Assembly: GCA_963715025.1 (NCBI GenBank)
Contig: CAVQQQ010000003.1
Span: 415,578-479,577 of the forward strand
From: DASSJT01 sp963715025
GTDB lineage: Bacteria; Actinomycetota; Actinomycetes; Actinomycetales; Dermatophilaceae
Direction of reading: 5' to 3'
Length of the DNA: 64,000 nt
The notes below the pieces were generated by a model, which made no database searches, was not told the DNA's origin, and saw only the letters and a list, made by a program, of their open reading frames with translations. Below are positions 53,684 to 62,566 of this stretch, in pieces. The translations under genes were made by a program, and so were the position numbers. The first letter of the stretch is position 1. Each line of letters begins with the position of its first letter.

Positions 53684-54334
53684 TCAGTGCCCGGACGAGA
53701 GGCCGAGTCTGAGGCCGAAGCCGATCACAGCAGTACCGGCGACACCGTCAACGGCCCGCTGCGTCGATGGGCGGGCAAGCCAGGCCCGGACCGTGCCCGC
53801 CGCCGTGATGAGCACGGCGAACCACGCAAGTCCCTCGACCACATGGACGCCGGCCAAGAGGACACCCACCCCGAGGTGCGAGGTGTGTGCGGGGATGAAC
53901 TGCGGCAGCATCGCGACGTAGAAGGCGCCCACCTTCGGGTTGAGCAGGTTGGTGAGCAGCCCGCGGCGGAATCCGGCCAGCGCGGTCGATGTGGGCGTCG
54001 GAGAGACCTCTGCCGCCGGCTCGCCCTCCTTCGGTATGTGCCGCCGGAAGGCCTGTCGGAGCATGGCCGCGCCCAGCCACAGCATGTAGGCGGCACCGGT
54101 GAAACGCAGCGCCGTGTAGGCCGTCTCGGACGCGGTGAGAAGTGCCGACACGCCTACCGCGGCCGCCGCGCCCCACACCAGGCATCCGGCGCAGACGCCG
54201 AGTGCTGTGGCGTAGGCATGCGAGCGGCCCTGACCCACGGCGGCGCGCAGCACCAGCGCAGTGTCGAGACCGGGCGTCAGGGTCACCAGGCCGGCGACGA
54301 GCGCAAACGACAGGACGGCGGCACCAAGAGTCAC
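53684..54334 (-). CDS. LysE-family amino-acid/metabolite exporter
   Basis: 216 residues with five or six membrane helices. LVTLTPGLDTALVLRAAVGQ carries the P-G-P-x-like motif of the family as TPGLDT; LRFTGAAYMLWLGAAML and RRGLLTNLLNPKVGAFYVAM are also diagnostic. The GTG at 54334 begins VTLGAAVLSFALVAG; the region upstream in the same frame is not conserved. It is divergent from the HyuA gene. LysE members export amino acids, amides or homoserine lactones, so release of excess nitrogenous products is conceivable. Confidence 0.9.
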   Translation of the reverse strand: MTLGAAVLSFALVAGLVTLTPGLDTALVLRAAVGQGRSHAYATALGVCAGCLVWGAAAAVGVSALLTASETAYTALRFTGAAYMLWLGAAMLRQAFRRHIPKEGEPAAEVSPTPTSTALAGFRRGLLTNLLNPKVGAFYVAMLPQFIPAHTSHLGVGVLLAGVHVVEGLAWFAVLITAAGTVRAWLARPSTQRAVDGVAGTAVIGFGLRLGLSSGH

Positions 54335-54447
54335 GCCCCGATTGTCCAGCCCGGCGGACTGAGGCGACGTCCCGTCGTACACGCGCCATGCGGCATACGC
54401 CTTGGCCCCGATGAACGGGGCGAGGATTGGCGCGGTCCTGGCCTCCG

Positions 54448-54466
54448 GTTGGCAGGTTGTGCCAAC
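54448..54466. promoter_or_regulatory. Palindromic operator candidate before the HyuA gene
   Basis: GTTGGCA (54448-54454) and TGCCAAC (54460-54466) form a perfect 7-bp inverted repeat with a 5-base spacer, 34 bases before the HyuA start and in the divergent LysE/HyuA gap. The same half-sites flank the allH-pucR divide. Confidence 0.5.
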
Positions 54467-54500
54467 GAAACGGGCATCAGCCGCCGGTTGAATCGCACGC

Positions 54501-56654
54501 ATGGCGCAGCCCGGGACCCCCAGACGGATCAGAATCGGCATCGACACCGGCGGCACGTTCACCGACGTCGTTGCCTTCGACGAGGACACCGGGGAGCTGA
54601 CCACGACCAAGACCCCCAGCACCCCCGCCAACCCGGCCGACGGTTTCATCACTGGCGTCCACAAGGTGCTCGGCCTGGTCGGGGCCGGCGGCGCTGACAT
54701 CACCGCTTTCTGCCACGGCACCACTGTCGCAACCAACCAGCTGCTCGAGGGCAAGGTCGACCGGCTCGGCTTCATCACGACCGAGGGCTACGAGTTCATC
54801 CTCGAGATCGCCCGCCAAGCGGTGCCCGCGGGTTACGGCAACTCCTACTTCTGGGTGAAGCCGCCACGCATCGTCCCCGCCGACCTGGTCAAAACCGTCG
54901 CCGGCCGGATGGACTTCCAGGGCAACGAGATCCGGCCCTTCGACGAAGCGGGCGCCGTCGCCGCGGCGCGGTGGTTCCGCGACCGGGGCGTCGCCACCCT
55001 CGGCGTGTGCTTCTTGCACTCCTATGCCAACGACGAGCACGAGCTGCGGATGCGCGAGATCCTCCGCCGGGAGCACCCGGACGCGGTTGTCTCCATCTCC
55101 AGCGAGGTCCTGCGCGAGTATCGCGAGTACGAGCGCTCCATGACCACCCTGGTCGACGCCGCGGTCAAGCCCAGGGTCTCGCGCTACGTCGCCAACATCG
55201 CGCAGCGCCTTCGCACCGACTTTGCCGAGGTCCGGGAGTCCACCGGGGTTGGGGGGCCCACGGAGGGCGGAGCCCCCCGTGCGTTCTACATCATGAAGTC
55301 GAACGGAGGCGTCCTGTCCGCCGACGAGGTGGTCCACCAACCCATCACCACGGTCCTGTCCGGCCCGGCTGCCGGCGCGCTCGGGGCCGCCCTCGTCGCG
55401 CACCGTGCCGGGTTCGCCAGAGTCCTCACCCTGGACGGCGGCGGCACGTCGACCGATGTCAGCGTGGTCCTCGACGGCGAGCCGACCCTCACCACCGAAG
55501 GCACCGTCGGCGCCTACCCGAGCAAGATTCCGATGATCGACGTGGTGACGGTCGGTGCCGGCGGCGGCTCGGTCGCGTGGATCTCCCCCGAGGGCTCGCT
55601 CAAGGTCGGCCCGCAGTCGGCCGGTGCCGACCCCGGACCGCTCTGCTATGCCAAGGGCGGCACCGAGCCCACCATCACCGACGCCCACGTCGTGCTGGGC
55701 CGGATCCCCCCGCATCTGCTCGGCGGCGAGATCCCCCTGGATGTCGCCGCCGCCCGGGCCGGCATCGAGGCGCTCGCCCACCGCCTCGCCCTCGCTCCTG
55801 GCCGCTGCGCCACCGGCATCCTCGAGGTCTCCGCCTGGAACCAGGCCAACGCCCTGCGACAGGTCAGCGTCAAGCGGGGCCTCGACGTCCGCGACTTCAT
55901 GCTGACGACCTTCGGCGGCTCCGGCTCGCTGCTCGCGTGCCGCCTCGTCGACATCCTCGACCTCGCGGGAGTGGTCGTCCCCCAGAATCCGGGCAACGTC
56001 TCTGCCTTCGGGCTGCTGACCGTCGACGTCAAGAACGACTACGTCCAGACCGCGGTCGCCAAACACGCGTCCCTCGACTACGCCGCCGTGCAGAAGACTT
56101 TCGCCGAGCTGACCGACCGAGCGGCCAGAGCCCTTGACGCAGAAGGCTTCCCACGCGATCAGCATCGCTATGCGCGCACTGCGGACCTGCGCTACTTCGG
56201 CCAAGCCTTCGAGGTGCGGGTCCCAGCCCCTGACGGTGCGGTCGACGAGGGGTATGCCGCCCACGTCGCCTCGGCGTTCCACGACGCGCACCGCGCGCTC
56301 TACGGCTACGACTTCCGCGACGAACCCCGACAGCAGGTGGAGTGGGTGAACCTCCGCGTCACAGGTGTGGGGCCGATCACCCGCCCAGAGCTGCGCACCC
56401 TCGAGTCTTCGGAGCTTCCGCGGGGCCAGGGCGCCGCAGAAGCTCCGAAGACCAGCGGGAGGCGCCCGGTCTGCTTCGACGCCGACGCCGGCTATGTCGA
56501 CACGGGCGTCTACTGGCGACCGCACCTGCGCTCGGGCGACTCCATCGAGGGCCCGGCCATCATCGAGGAGTTCGGCTCGACGGTCCCGGTCCACCCCGGC
56601 TTCGCGATGCGGGTCGACGTCCTCGGCAACCTCGTCATCACCAAGGAGGCCTGA
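54501..56654 (+). CDS. Hydantoinase/oxoprolinase family protein, subunit A (HyuA)
   Basis: 717 residues. IRIGIDTGGTFTDVVAFDED is the ATP-binding N-terminus; CHGTTVATNQLLEGK, YIMKSNGGVLSADE, TVLSGPAAGALGAALVA, DGGGTSTDVSVVLDG and VTVGAGGGSVAWI are conserved blocks. With HyuB it opens cyclic amides or ureides at the cost of ATP. Two low-complexity insertions lie in variable loops: GVGGPTEGGAP (near residue 251, over a G/C hairpin) and ESSELPRGQGAAEAPKTSG (about 635-653, over a 48-bp palindromic element). ATG 54501 sits after a palindromic operator candidate. The stop is one base from the HyuB start. Confidence 0.92.
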   Translation: MAQPGTPRRIRIGIDTGGTFTDVVAFDEDTGELTTTKTPSTPANPADGFITGVHKVLGLVGAGGADITAFCHGTTVATNQLLEGKVDRLGFITTEGYEFILEIARQAVPAGYGNSYFWVKPPRIVPADLVKTVAGRMDFQGNEIRPFDEAGAVAAARWFRDRGVATLGVCFLHSYANDEHELRMREILRREHPDAVVSISSEVLREYREYERSMTTLVDAAVKPRVSRYVANIAQRLRTDFAEVRESTGVGGPTEGGAPRAFYIMKSNGGVLSADEVVHQPITTVLSGPAAGALGAALVAHRAGFARVLTLDGGGTSTDVSVVLDGEPTLTTEGTVGAYPSKIPMIDVVTVGAGGGSVAWISPEGSLKVGPQSAGADPGPLCYAKGGTEPTITDAHVVLGRIPPHLLGGEIPLDVAAARAGIEALAHRLALAPGRCATGILEVSAWNQANALRQVSVKRGLDVRDFMLTTFGGSGSLLACRLVDILDLAGVVVPQNPGNVSAFGLLTVDVKNDYVQTAVAKHASLDYAAVQKTFAELTDRAARALDAEGFPRDQHRYARTADLRYFGQAFEVRVPAPDGAVDEGYAAHVASAFHDAHRALYGYDFRDEPRQQVEWVNLRVTGVGPITRPELRTLESSELPRGQGAAEAPKTSGRRPVCFDADAGYVDTGVYWRPHLRSGDSIEGPAIIEEFGSTVPVHPGFAMRVDVLGNLVITKEA
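55251..55278. repeat. G/C inverted repeat inside the HyuA gene
   Basis: GGGGGGC (55251-55257) and GCCCCCC (55272-55278) with a 14-base spacer underlie an extra loop GVGGPTEGGAP that I do not know from HyuA homologues. It does not share the 13-22-13 geometry of the 48-bp elements. Confidence 0.5.
56405..56452. repeat. 48-bp palindromic element, copy 2 (inside the HyuA gene)
   Basis: Arms GTCTTCGGAGCTT (56405-56417) and AAGCTCCGAAGAC (56440-56452) are perfect 13-bp inverted repeats around a 22-base spacer. Layout and length are the same as the allF copy at 39571-39618, and 12 of 22 spacer positions match, including CGGGGCC. In both genes the coding strand reads GAG TCT TCG GAG (ESSE) in the same frame. 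Confidence 0.7.
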
Positions 56655-56655
56655 G

Positions 56656-58620
56656 GTGACCACCCACCAGGACGCACCCGTCAACCCGGCCGGCCTGCCC
56701 ACGGCATACCCCCATGGGGGGCGGCTCACCGAGCCAGGCACAACCGTCGACCCGATCCTCGTCGAGATCGTGCAGGGAACCCTGGCGAGCGTCGAGATGG
56801 AGGTCGAGACCGCCATCGCGCGCACCAGCCGCTCGCCGATGATCCGCGACGCGCACGACTTCCGCGCCGGCATCCACGACCGGCAGCTGCGCAAGCTCAC
56901 CGGCCGGTCGTACTCCGCCCTCGTGCACCCGATCGCCCGCGACTTCCCACTGGAGGAGATGCGCGAGGGCGACGTCTTCTTCCACAACGACGTCTACGAG
57001 TCAGAGGGCGGCATCGGCCACCTGCCCGACCTGTGCGTGACCGTGCCGGTGTTCCACGGCGGCGAGGTCGTCGCGTTCGTGCAGGCCTTCGGCCACCACG
57101 ACGACATCGGCGGCGCCGTGCCGGGGTCGATGCCGAGCAACGCCACGACGGTCTTCCAGGAGGGCCTGCTCGTGCCGCCGATCAGGCTGTGGGATGCCGG
57201 TGTGCCCAACCGGTCGGCCCTGCGGATCATGACCCGCAACTCCCGCATGCCCGACAGCCTCGCGGCCGACCTCGACGCCGAGTGCTCGGCCTGCCTGATG
57301 GGCGCTCGGCGGCTGGCCGACCTGTTCGCCCGCTACGGCCGGGACACGGTCGAGACGGCCTTCGACGCGATCCTCGACCAGACGACCGAGACCTACCGCC
57401 GCGAGATCCTGTCCAAGATCCCTGACGGCACGTACGTGTGGGAGGACTACGCCGAGCACGACGGCGTGGACGAGCCGCAGCTGCACACCCAGCGGATCAC
57501 GCTGACCAAGACGTCGACAGGCGGCCCTGGGCGCTCGGACCACTACCCGGACGGGGGTCCCAAGCTCGTCATCGACTTCACCGGCACGGCCCCCCAGGCC
57601 AAGGGGCCGATCAACCACTGCGGCGACTACGTCGGGGGCAACTTCCTCAAGAAGTGGCTGGCGCCCATCTTGCGCAACCTCGCGGACACGCCCGAGCGGA
57701 TGGCCGAGCTCGATGTCAACGAGGGGGTCGTGCCGCTCATCGAGATGCGCTTCCCCGTTAAGGGAACCCTGCTGACCCCGATCTTCCCGGCGCCGACCAA
57801 TGCCCGGACCTTCGTCATCCTGCGGCTGCTCGGGGTCCTTGCCGGCGTCGTGGCCAAGGCGGTCGACGGCCAGATGCCCGCCGACCAGGAGACCATCCGC
57901 TACACCGGGGTCTACGGCAAGGACCGGGACGGCCAGGACTACCTGATGCGCGAGGTGCTCGGCGGAGGCTCCGGCGGCCGCTACTACGCCGACGGCGAGG
58001 ACACGATCCACGTGGTCCCCGACTCGCGAAACCTGCCCACGGAGTTCACCGAGAGCCGGTTCCCCTTCGTCATCGAACGGCTCGGGCTCGCAGTCGACTC
58101 CGGGGGCGCCGGGCGCTGCCGGGGAGGGCTCGGTTACGAAAAGCACATCCGGATGCTCAAGGACGCCAGTTTCATGTCCATCGCCGACCGCTCGATCCTC
58201 GCCTGCTGGGGGGTCAAGGGCGGCAAGGCCGGTATGCCGTTCAGCGTCATCGTCGACCTCGGCGGACCGGACGAGCGTGAGGTGGACGCCCTGGCCGACG
58301 CCGAGCCGGTGAGGGCAGGCCAGGTCATCCGGATCCGCACGACGGGAGGCGGCGGCTGGGGCGACCCGCTCGAGCGTCCCTACGACGCGGTCGCGCGCGA
58401 CCTGCGCTGGGGAAAGGTGTCCTTCGAGGGCGCCAGGCGAGACTATGGCGTGGTGGCAGGAGGCACGAGGGACGAGCCAGTCGTCGACGGGCCTGCTTCC
58501 GATGCCCTGCGCGCCGAGATTCGCGCAGCCCGGCCTCCCCGGGAGCCGTTCTTCGACCGCGGCCCCGGCTATGCCCGGCTCGCCGGCGGGCAGACGTCGG
58601 CCGAGGTCGACTGGAGGTGA
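56656..58620 (+). CDS. Hydantoinase/oxoprolinase family protein, subunit B (HyuB)
   Basis: 654 residues. DPILVEIVQGTLASVEMEVE, the segment DVFFHNDVYESEGGIGHLPD, IDFTGTAPQAKGPINHCGDY, FPVKGTLLTPIFPAPTNART and IRTTGGGGWGDPLERPYDAV near the C-terminus are all family blocks. It is the hydrolase partner of HyuA. GTG 56656 follows the HyuA stop directly and sits behind an AAGGAGG ribosome site in the HyuA tail. The stop overlaps the next gene (GTGA). Whether the pair acts on hydantoin, 5-oxoproline or another cyclic ureide cannot be read from sequence; context favours a ureide. Confidence 0.92.
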   Translation: MTTHQDAPVNPAGLPTAYPHGGRLTEPGTTVDPILVEIVQGTLASVEMEVETAIARTSRSPMIRDAHDFRAGIHDRQLRKLTGRSYSALVHPIARDFPLEEMREGDVFFHNDVYESEGGIGHLPDLCVTVPVFHGGEVVAFVQAFGHHDDIGGAVPGSMPSNATTVFQEGLLVPPIRLWDAGVPNRSALRIMTRNSRMPDSLAADLDAECSACLMGARRLADLFARYGRDTVETAFDAILDQTTETYRREILSKIPDGTYVWEDYAEHDGVDEPQLHTQRITLTKTSTGGPGRSDHYPDGGPKLVIDFTGTAPQAKGPINHCGDYVGGNFLKKWLAPILRNLADTPERMAELDVNEGVVPLIEMRFPVKGTLLTPIFPAPTNARTFVILRLLGVLAGVVAKAVDGQMPADQETIRYTGVYGKDRDGQDYLMREVLGGGSGGRYYADGEDTIHVVPDSRNLPTEFTESRFPFVIERLGLAVDSGGAGRCRGGLGYEKHIRMLKDASFMSIADRSILACWGVKGGKAGMPFSVIVDLGGPDEREVDALADAEPVRAGQVIRIRTTGGGGWGDPLERPYDAVARDLRWGKVSFEGARRDYGVVAGGTRDEPVVDGPASDALRAEIRAARPPREPFFDRGPGYARLAGGQTSAEVDWR

Positions 58621-59465
58621 GCGCCGACGGACCGGTGCTGGTCATCGGCGCGGCCGGCACGACCGGCAGCGCCGTCAGCCGGGTCCTGCTGGCCCGCGGG
58701 GTGCGGGTGCGGGCTGCGGTCCGTGCGGGGTCGCCACGGCGCCTCGGGTATGCCGTCGACCCCAGTCACCGGATCGAGGTGGACCTGGTCTCGGGCTCGG
58801 GACTCGGGGCGGCGATGGACGGCGCGTCGGCGGTCTACCACCTGGCTCCCAACATGCATCCCGACGAGGTGGGAATCGCCGAGCGGGTCCTCGCGGCCGC
58901 GGCGCACGCCGGGATTCCGCGGTTCGTGTTCCACTCCGTCCTGCACCCCCACGACCACCGCATGCCACACCACCTGCGCAAGGCTGACGCCGAGGAGGCC
59001 GTGCGGCGCTACCCGGACGGCTGGACCATCCTCCAGCCGGCCGCCTACCACCAGAACCTGCTCCCGGCCGCCCTTGCCGGCCGCGTCGAGGTGCCGTACT
59101 CGCTCGACACGCCCTTCACGAATGTCGACGTCGGCGACGTCGCCCGCGTAGCGGCCCGCGTGCTCACCGAGCGCGGCCACCATGGGGCCACCTACGAGCT
59201 GGCCGGACCTGAGTCGCTGACCGTCCGCGACCTGGCGGTCATCGCGCGCGACGTCCTCCAGCAGGATGTCGAGGCCGTTCAGATCCCGCTCGAGACGTGG
59301 GCGCTCACCCAGGGAGCCGAGCTCCCCGAACAGCCGCGCCATGACCTCATGGCGATGTTCACCGCATACGACCACAGCGGTCTCTGTGGCAACTCCCGGG
59401 TGCTCGCGCACCTGCTCGGCCGGCCACCCACCACGTGGGCACTCGCCCTCCGCGGAGAGGCCTGA
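58617..59465 (+). CDS. NmrA/NAD-epimerase-like NAD(P)-binding protein
   Basis: 282 residues. The glycine-rich loop is VLVIGAAGTTGSAVSRVLLA (G-x2-G-x2-G type); YHLAPNMHPDE, FVFHSVLHPHDHRMPHHLRK (the NmrA-like 'HS' motif without a catalytic Tyr-x3-Lys) and YELAGPESLTVRDLAVIA follow. NmrA-type proteins act as NADPH sensors or atypical reductases. The GTG overlaps the HyuB TGA, so it is translationally coupled to the hydantoinase subunits and may be a reductase or sensor of that pathway. Confidence 0.88.
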   Translation: MSADGPVLVIGAAGTTGSAVSRVLLARGVRVRAAVRAGSPRRLGYAVDPSHRIEVDLVSGSGLGAAMDGASAVYHLAPNMHPDEVGIAERVLAAAAHAGIPRFVFHSVLHPHDHRMPHHLRKADAEEAVRRYPDGWTILQPAAYHQNLLPAALAGRVEVPYSLDTPFTNVDVGDVARVAARVLTERGHHGATYELAGPESLTVRDLAVIARDVLQQDVEAVQIPLETWALTQGAELPEQPRHDLMAMFTAYDHSGLCGNSRVLAHLLGRPPTTWALALRGEA

Positions 59466-59513
59466 CGCGAACGGCGCGTCACGGCCGGCGGCCCGTGCCA
59501 TGATGCGCGGGTC

Positions 59514-61400
59514 ATGGACACCGAGCTGGCCGAGATCCGGGACTTCCTGGCGCGACACGCGCCGTTCGACACGCTGCCCAAGGCCACGCTGGACCGGCTG
59601 CCGGCGTGCCTCGAGGTGCGCTACTTCCGGCGCGGCAGCCAGATCCTCGGGATCGGCCAGGACACCGACGCGATGTTCGTGCTGCGGTCGGGAGCGGTGG
59701 ACATCCGCGACGGCAACGGCGACCTGGTGGAGCGGGCCGAGTCGGGAACCTCTTTCGCGATGTCGCCCCTGCTGCAAGGGGCGCCGTCGGCCTACGAGTT
59801 CACGGCCATCGAAGACTCGCTGGCGCTGGCGGTTCCCGCGAAGGTCTTTCTCGACCTGTGCGCCGACGAGCCGGCGGCGAAGGCCTTCTTCGACCGACGG
59901 CACCGCCAGCGCATGAGCCAGGCGCTGGTCGGCTCCCAGCTGGGCGAGCGCACCGGCCTAGGGCTCAAGACGCAGGCCCGCGACCTGCTGCGTCGTCCTC
60001 CGGAGGCCGCCAGCGCGGCGGTGAGCATCAGGGAGGCCGCCGAGACGATGCGGCGGCAGGGCGTGTCCTCGCTCGTGCTGATGGACGAGCGAAGGGGAAC
60101 CACGGCCGACGCCGGCAGGCTCATCGGAATCGTGACCGACCGCGACCTGCGCAACCGGGTGCTGGCCGAGGGCCGGGACCCCTCCCAGCCGGTCTCGCAG
60201 ATCATGACCCCGGACCCGGTGACGGGATCGGTCGACGCCCTTGCGTTCGAGCTCCTGATGGTGATGGTCGACTGCAACATCCACCACCTGCCGATCGTCG
60301 ACGGTGACCAGGTGGTGGGGGTCGTCACCAGCACCGACCTGATGCGGCTCGAGCATGCCAACCCCATCTACCTGGTCGGTGACGTCCACAAGGCGGCGGC
60401 GCTCGGCGACCTGGTCGCGCTCAGCCGCCGATTGCCCCAGGTCGTCCAGCAGCTCGTGGACGAGGCCGCCTCGCCGGACGACATCGGCCGCGTCGCCACC
60501 GCCGTCGGGGACGCGATCGGGCGGCGCCTGCTCGAGCTGGCCGAGGCCGAGCTGGATGCTCCCCCGGTGCCGTACTGCTGGGTGGTGTTGGGCTCCCAGG
60601 CTCGCCTGGAGCAGGGCCTGGGCAGCGACCAGGACCACGCCCTCATCCTGTCCGACGACGCCACGGCGGAGCACGACGACTACTTCCGGGCCCTGGCTGC
60701 GCGGGTCAGCGACGGCCTCGCCGCCTGCGGCTACGGGTACTGCACGGGTGAGGCGATGGCGACCAACCCCAAGTGGCGCCAGTCGGTGACCCAGTGGCGC
60801 CGCACCTACAGCACGTGGTTCAAGACCCCCGACCCCGACGCCGTACTTGGGACCGGCATCTTCTTCGACATGCGGGCGCTCTACGGCGACGCTGACCTGT
60901 GCCGGGTCGTCCAGGAGCATGTGCGCACCCAGGCGCGACACCAGCCCGCGTTCCTCGCCCACCTCGCCAAGCGCGCGGTGGAGAACCAGCCGCCCCTGGG
61001 GTTCTTCCGCGGCTTCGTGCTGGAGCGGGCCGGCGAGCACGTCGCCACGCTGAACCTCAAGCACAAGGGCATCGGGCCGATCGTCGACCTCGCCCGGGTG
61101 CACGCGCTCGCAACCGGTGTCGCGCAGCTCAACACGCAGGCGCGGCTGCGCGCGGCTGCAGCAGCCGGGCGCCTCAACGCCGACACCGCTGCGGAGCTCT
61201 CCGGTGCCCTTGAGTTCATCGGGCGGGTGCGGCTGCGCCACCAAGGTCGGCAGGTGCGGGCGGGGAGGGAACCTGACAACTACGTGAGTCCCGAGGAGCT
61301 CACGTCGTTCGAGAAGCGGCACCTGCGGGACGCCTTCCAGATCGTCAAGCACGCCCAGGGGGTCCTGGCACAGAGCTACCCGCTCCACTACATGTCATGA
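59514..61400 (+). CDS. cNMP-binding/CBS-pair/DUF294 nucleotidyltransferase-like protein
   Basis: 628 residues. The order is: cyclic-nucleotide-binding-like domain (about 15-125, RRGSQILGIGQDTDAMFVLR), CBS pair (about 165-280, IGIVTDRDLRNRVL and VVGVVTSTDLMRLE), DUF294 putative nucleotidyltransferase (about 300-450, VVLGSQARLEQGLGSDQDHA with the G-S ... D-x-D motif) and a DUF294 C-terminal substrate-binding domain (about 480-615). It looks like a signal-controlled nucleotidyltransferase, comparable in layout to GlnD-type regulators, but the ligand is unknown. The stop overlaps the exonuclease start (ATGA). Confidence 0.9.
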   Translation: MDTELAEIRDFLARHAPFDTLPKATLDRLPACLEVRYFRRGSQILGIGQDTDAMFVLRSGAVDIRDGNGDLVERAESGTSFAMSPLLQGAPSAYEFTAIEDSLALAVPAKVFLDLCADEPAAKAFFDRRHRQRMSQALVGSQLGERTGLGLKTQARDLLRRPPEAASAAVSIREAAETMRRQGVSSLVLMDERRGTTADAGRLIGIVTDRDLRNRVLAEGRDPSQPVSQIMTPDPVTGSVDALAFELLMVMVDCNIHHLPIVDGDQVVGVVTSTDLMRLEHANPIYLVGDVHKAAALGDLVALSRRLPQVVQQLVDEAASPDDIGRVATAVGDAIGRRLLELAEAELDAPPVPYCWVVLGSQARLEQGLGSDQDHALILSDDATAEHDDYFRALAARVSDGLAACGYGYCTGEAMATNPKWRQSVTQWRRTYSTWFKTPDPDAVLGTGIFFDMRALYGDADLCRVVQEHVRTQARHQPAFLAHLAKRAVENQPPLGFFRGFVLERAGEHVATLNLKHKGIGPIVDLARVHALATGVAQLNTQARLRAAAAAGRLNADTAAELSGALEFIGRVRLRHQGRQVRAGREPDNYVSPEELTSFEKRHLRDAFQIVKHAQGVLAQSYPLHYMS

Positions 61401-62113
61401 GGATGCCCGGGCTCATGAGGCTGCCCGGGGTGGTCATGGATCGGTCGCTCGACCGGCGCCGCACCCGGCTCCTCCGCTCGACGCCCAGCGGCCCGCTGCG
61501 CGACTACCTGAGCCAGCCCTTCCCCGCCCCCTCCACGGGGCACACCGACCTGGGTCTGTTGGCTGTCGACCTCGAGACGACCGGGCTGGACCCGCGGCGT
61601 GACGGGATCCTCAGCATCGGCTTCGTCCCCGTGGACGGGGCTCGGATCACGCTGGCGGGCGCACGCCAGGTGCTCGTCAAGGCCACCCGCGAGGTCGGGC
61701 AGAGCGCCGCCATCCATGGGCTGACCGACGACGCGCTGGCGGGCGGCGCCCCTCTCGAGCAAGCGCTCGGCATCGTCTTGGCGGCACTCGCGGAGCGGGT
61801 GCTGCTCGCCCACCACGCCGCGATCGAGCGAGCATTCCTCTCGGCTGCCTGCGTGCAGGTCTTCGGCACCGACGTGCCGTTCCCCAGCGTCGACACGATG
61901 GTGCTCGAGCAGCGTCTGCTCGAGGCGGGCTCGGGCCACGAGCCACCGCCGGACAGCCTGCGCCTGCAGACCTCGAGGGACCGCCGCGGCCTGCCTCGCT
62001 ACCGCTCCCACGAGGCGATGACCGATGCCCTCGCCTGCGCGGAGCTGTACCTCGCCCAGGTCAGCGCGCTCGGCCACGGCCAGCCGGTCCCCCTGCGTCG
62101 CCTCAGCAGCTGA
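61397..62113 (+). CDS. DnaQ-like 3'-5' exonuclease domain protein
   Basis: 238 residues. The DEDDh motifs are present: LLAVDLETTGLDPRRDG (ExoI, D-x-E), LLAHHAAIERAFLSAAC (ExoII) and RYRSHEAMTDALACAEL (ExoIII, H-x4-D). The N-terminal 50 residues are basic. Such genes often pair with DUF294/CBS proteins, as here with an ATGA overlap, suggesting that exonuclease and regulator act together. It is not the replicative epsilon subunit; no polymerase gene is near. Confidence 0.92.
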   Translation: MRMPGLMRLPGVVMDRSLDRRRTRLLRSTPSGPLRDYLSQPFPAPSTGHTDLGLLAVDLETTGLDPRRDGILSIGFVPVDGARITLAGARQVLVKATREVGQSAAIHGLTDDALAGGAPLEQALGIVLAALAERVLLAHHAAIERAFLSAACVQVFGTDVPFPSVDTMVLEQRLLEAGSGHEPPPDSLRLQTSRDRRGLPRYRSHEAMTDALACAELYLAQVSALGHGQPVPLRRLSS

Positions 62114-62566
62114 ACCCATACGTCCACGTCTCAGTTCACCCTCGTCGGGTCCGGCCACGCTGACACGTGCCAGTCCTCCCAGGCGTGACGGGTTCGTGCA
62201 CCTCAGGTCCGCTCCGCCCGCGCGGGGCGGCGCGACCTCACCTTCATGCCGATGAGCGACCGGTCATCCGGGATATGTCGGTGATCTACCGGACTGCTGA
62301 TGTCCCGATGCTGCTCTCAGGCCCGGCGGATCAGCAGATCGCCCTCAGGTGGTCGAACTCGATGGTTACCTCGCTGTTGGCGTTCACAGTGAAGTGGTCA
62401 TGCACGTAGATGACTGCCCACGCCGCGGACAGCGCGTTGGGGGGTCGGAACGCGGCGTCAGTGGCCGTCGAATGGCTTGGGCGCTGCTCTTGGTCTTGAT
62501 CCAGTGCGGCGGACCAAGCGCAATATTCGTTTGCCCGGGACGGAGGCGCACTGACAGGGTCGCGGC
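62114..62566. other. 453-base gap without a supported gene
   Basis: The composition is less GC-rich than the preceding genes, with several short unrelated frames on both strands. The minus frame ending at 62331 has a protein-like tail (FTVNANSEVTIEFDHLRAIC) that may be the remnant of a lost gene, but it lacks any recognisable domain. No promoter or hairpin stands out. Confidence 0.5.

Noticed and set aside
54477..56987. Very long minus-strand open frame (over 800 residues) opposite the HyuA gene
   Set aside because: Antisense shadow of a high-GC gene: low-complexity Asp/Gly/Arg composition, no domain, and the plus strand encodes a clear HyuA.
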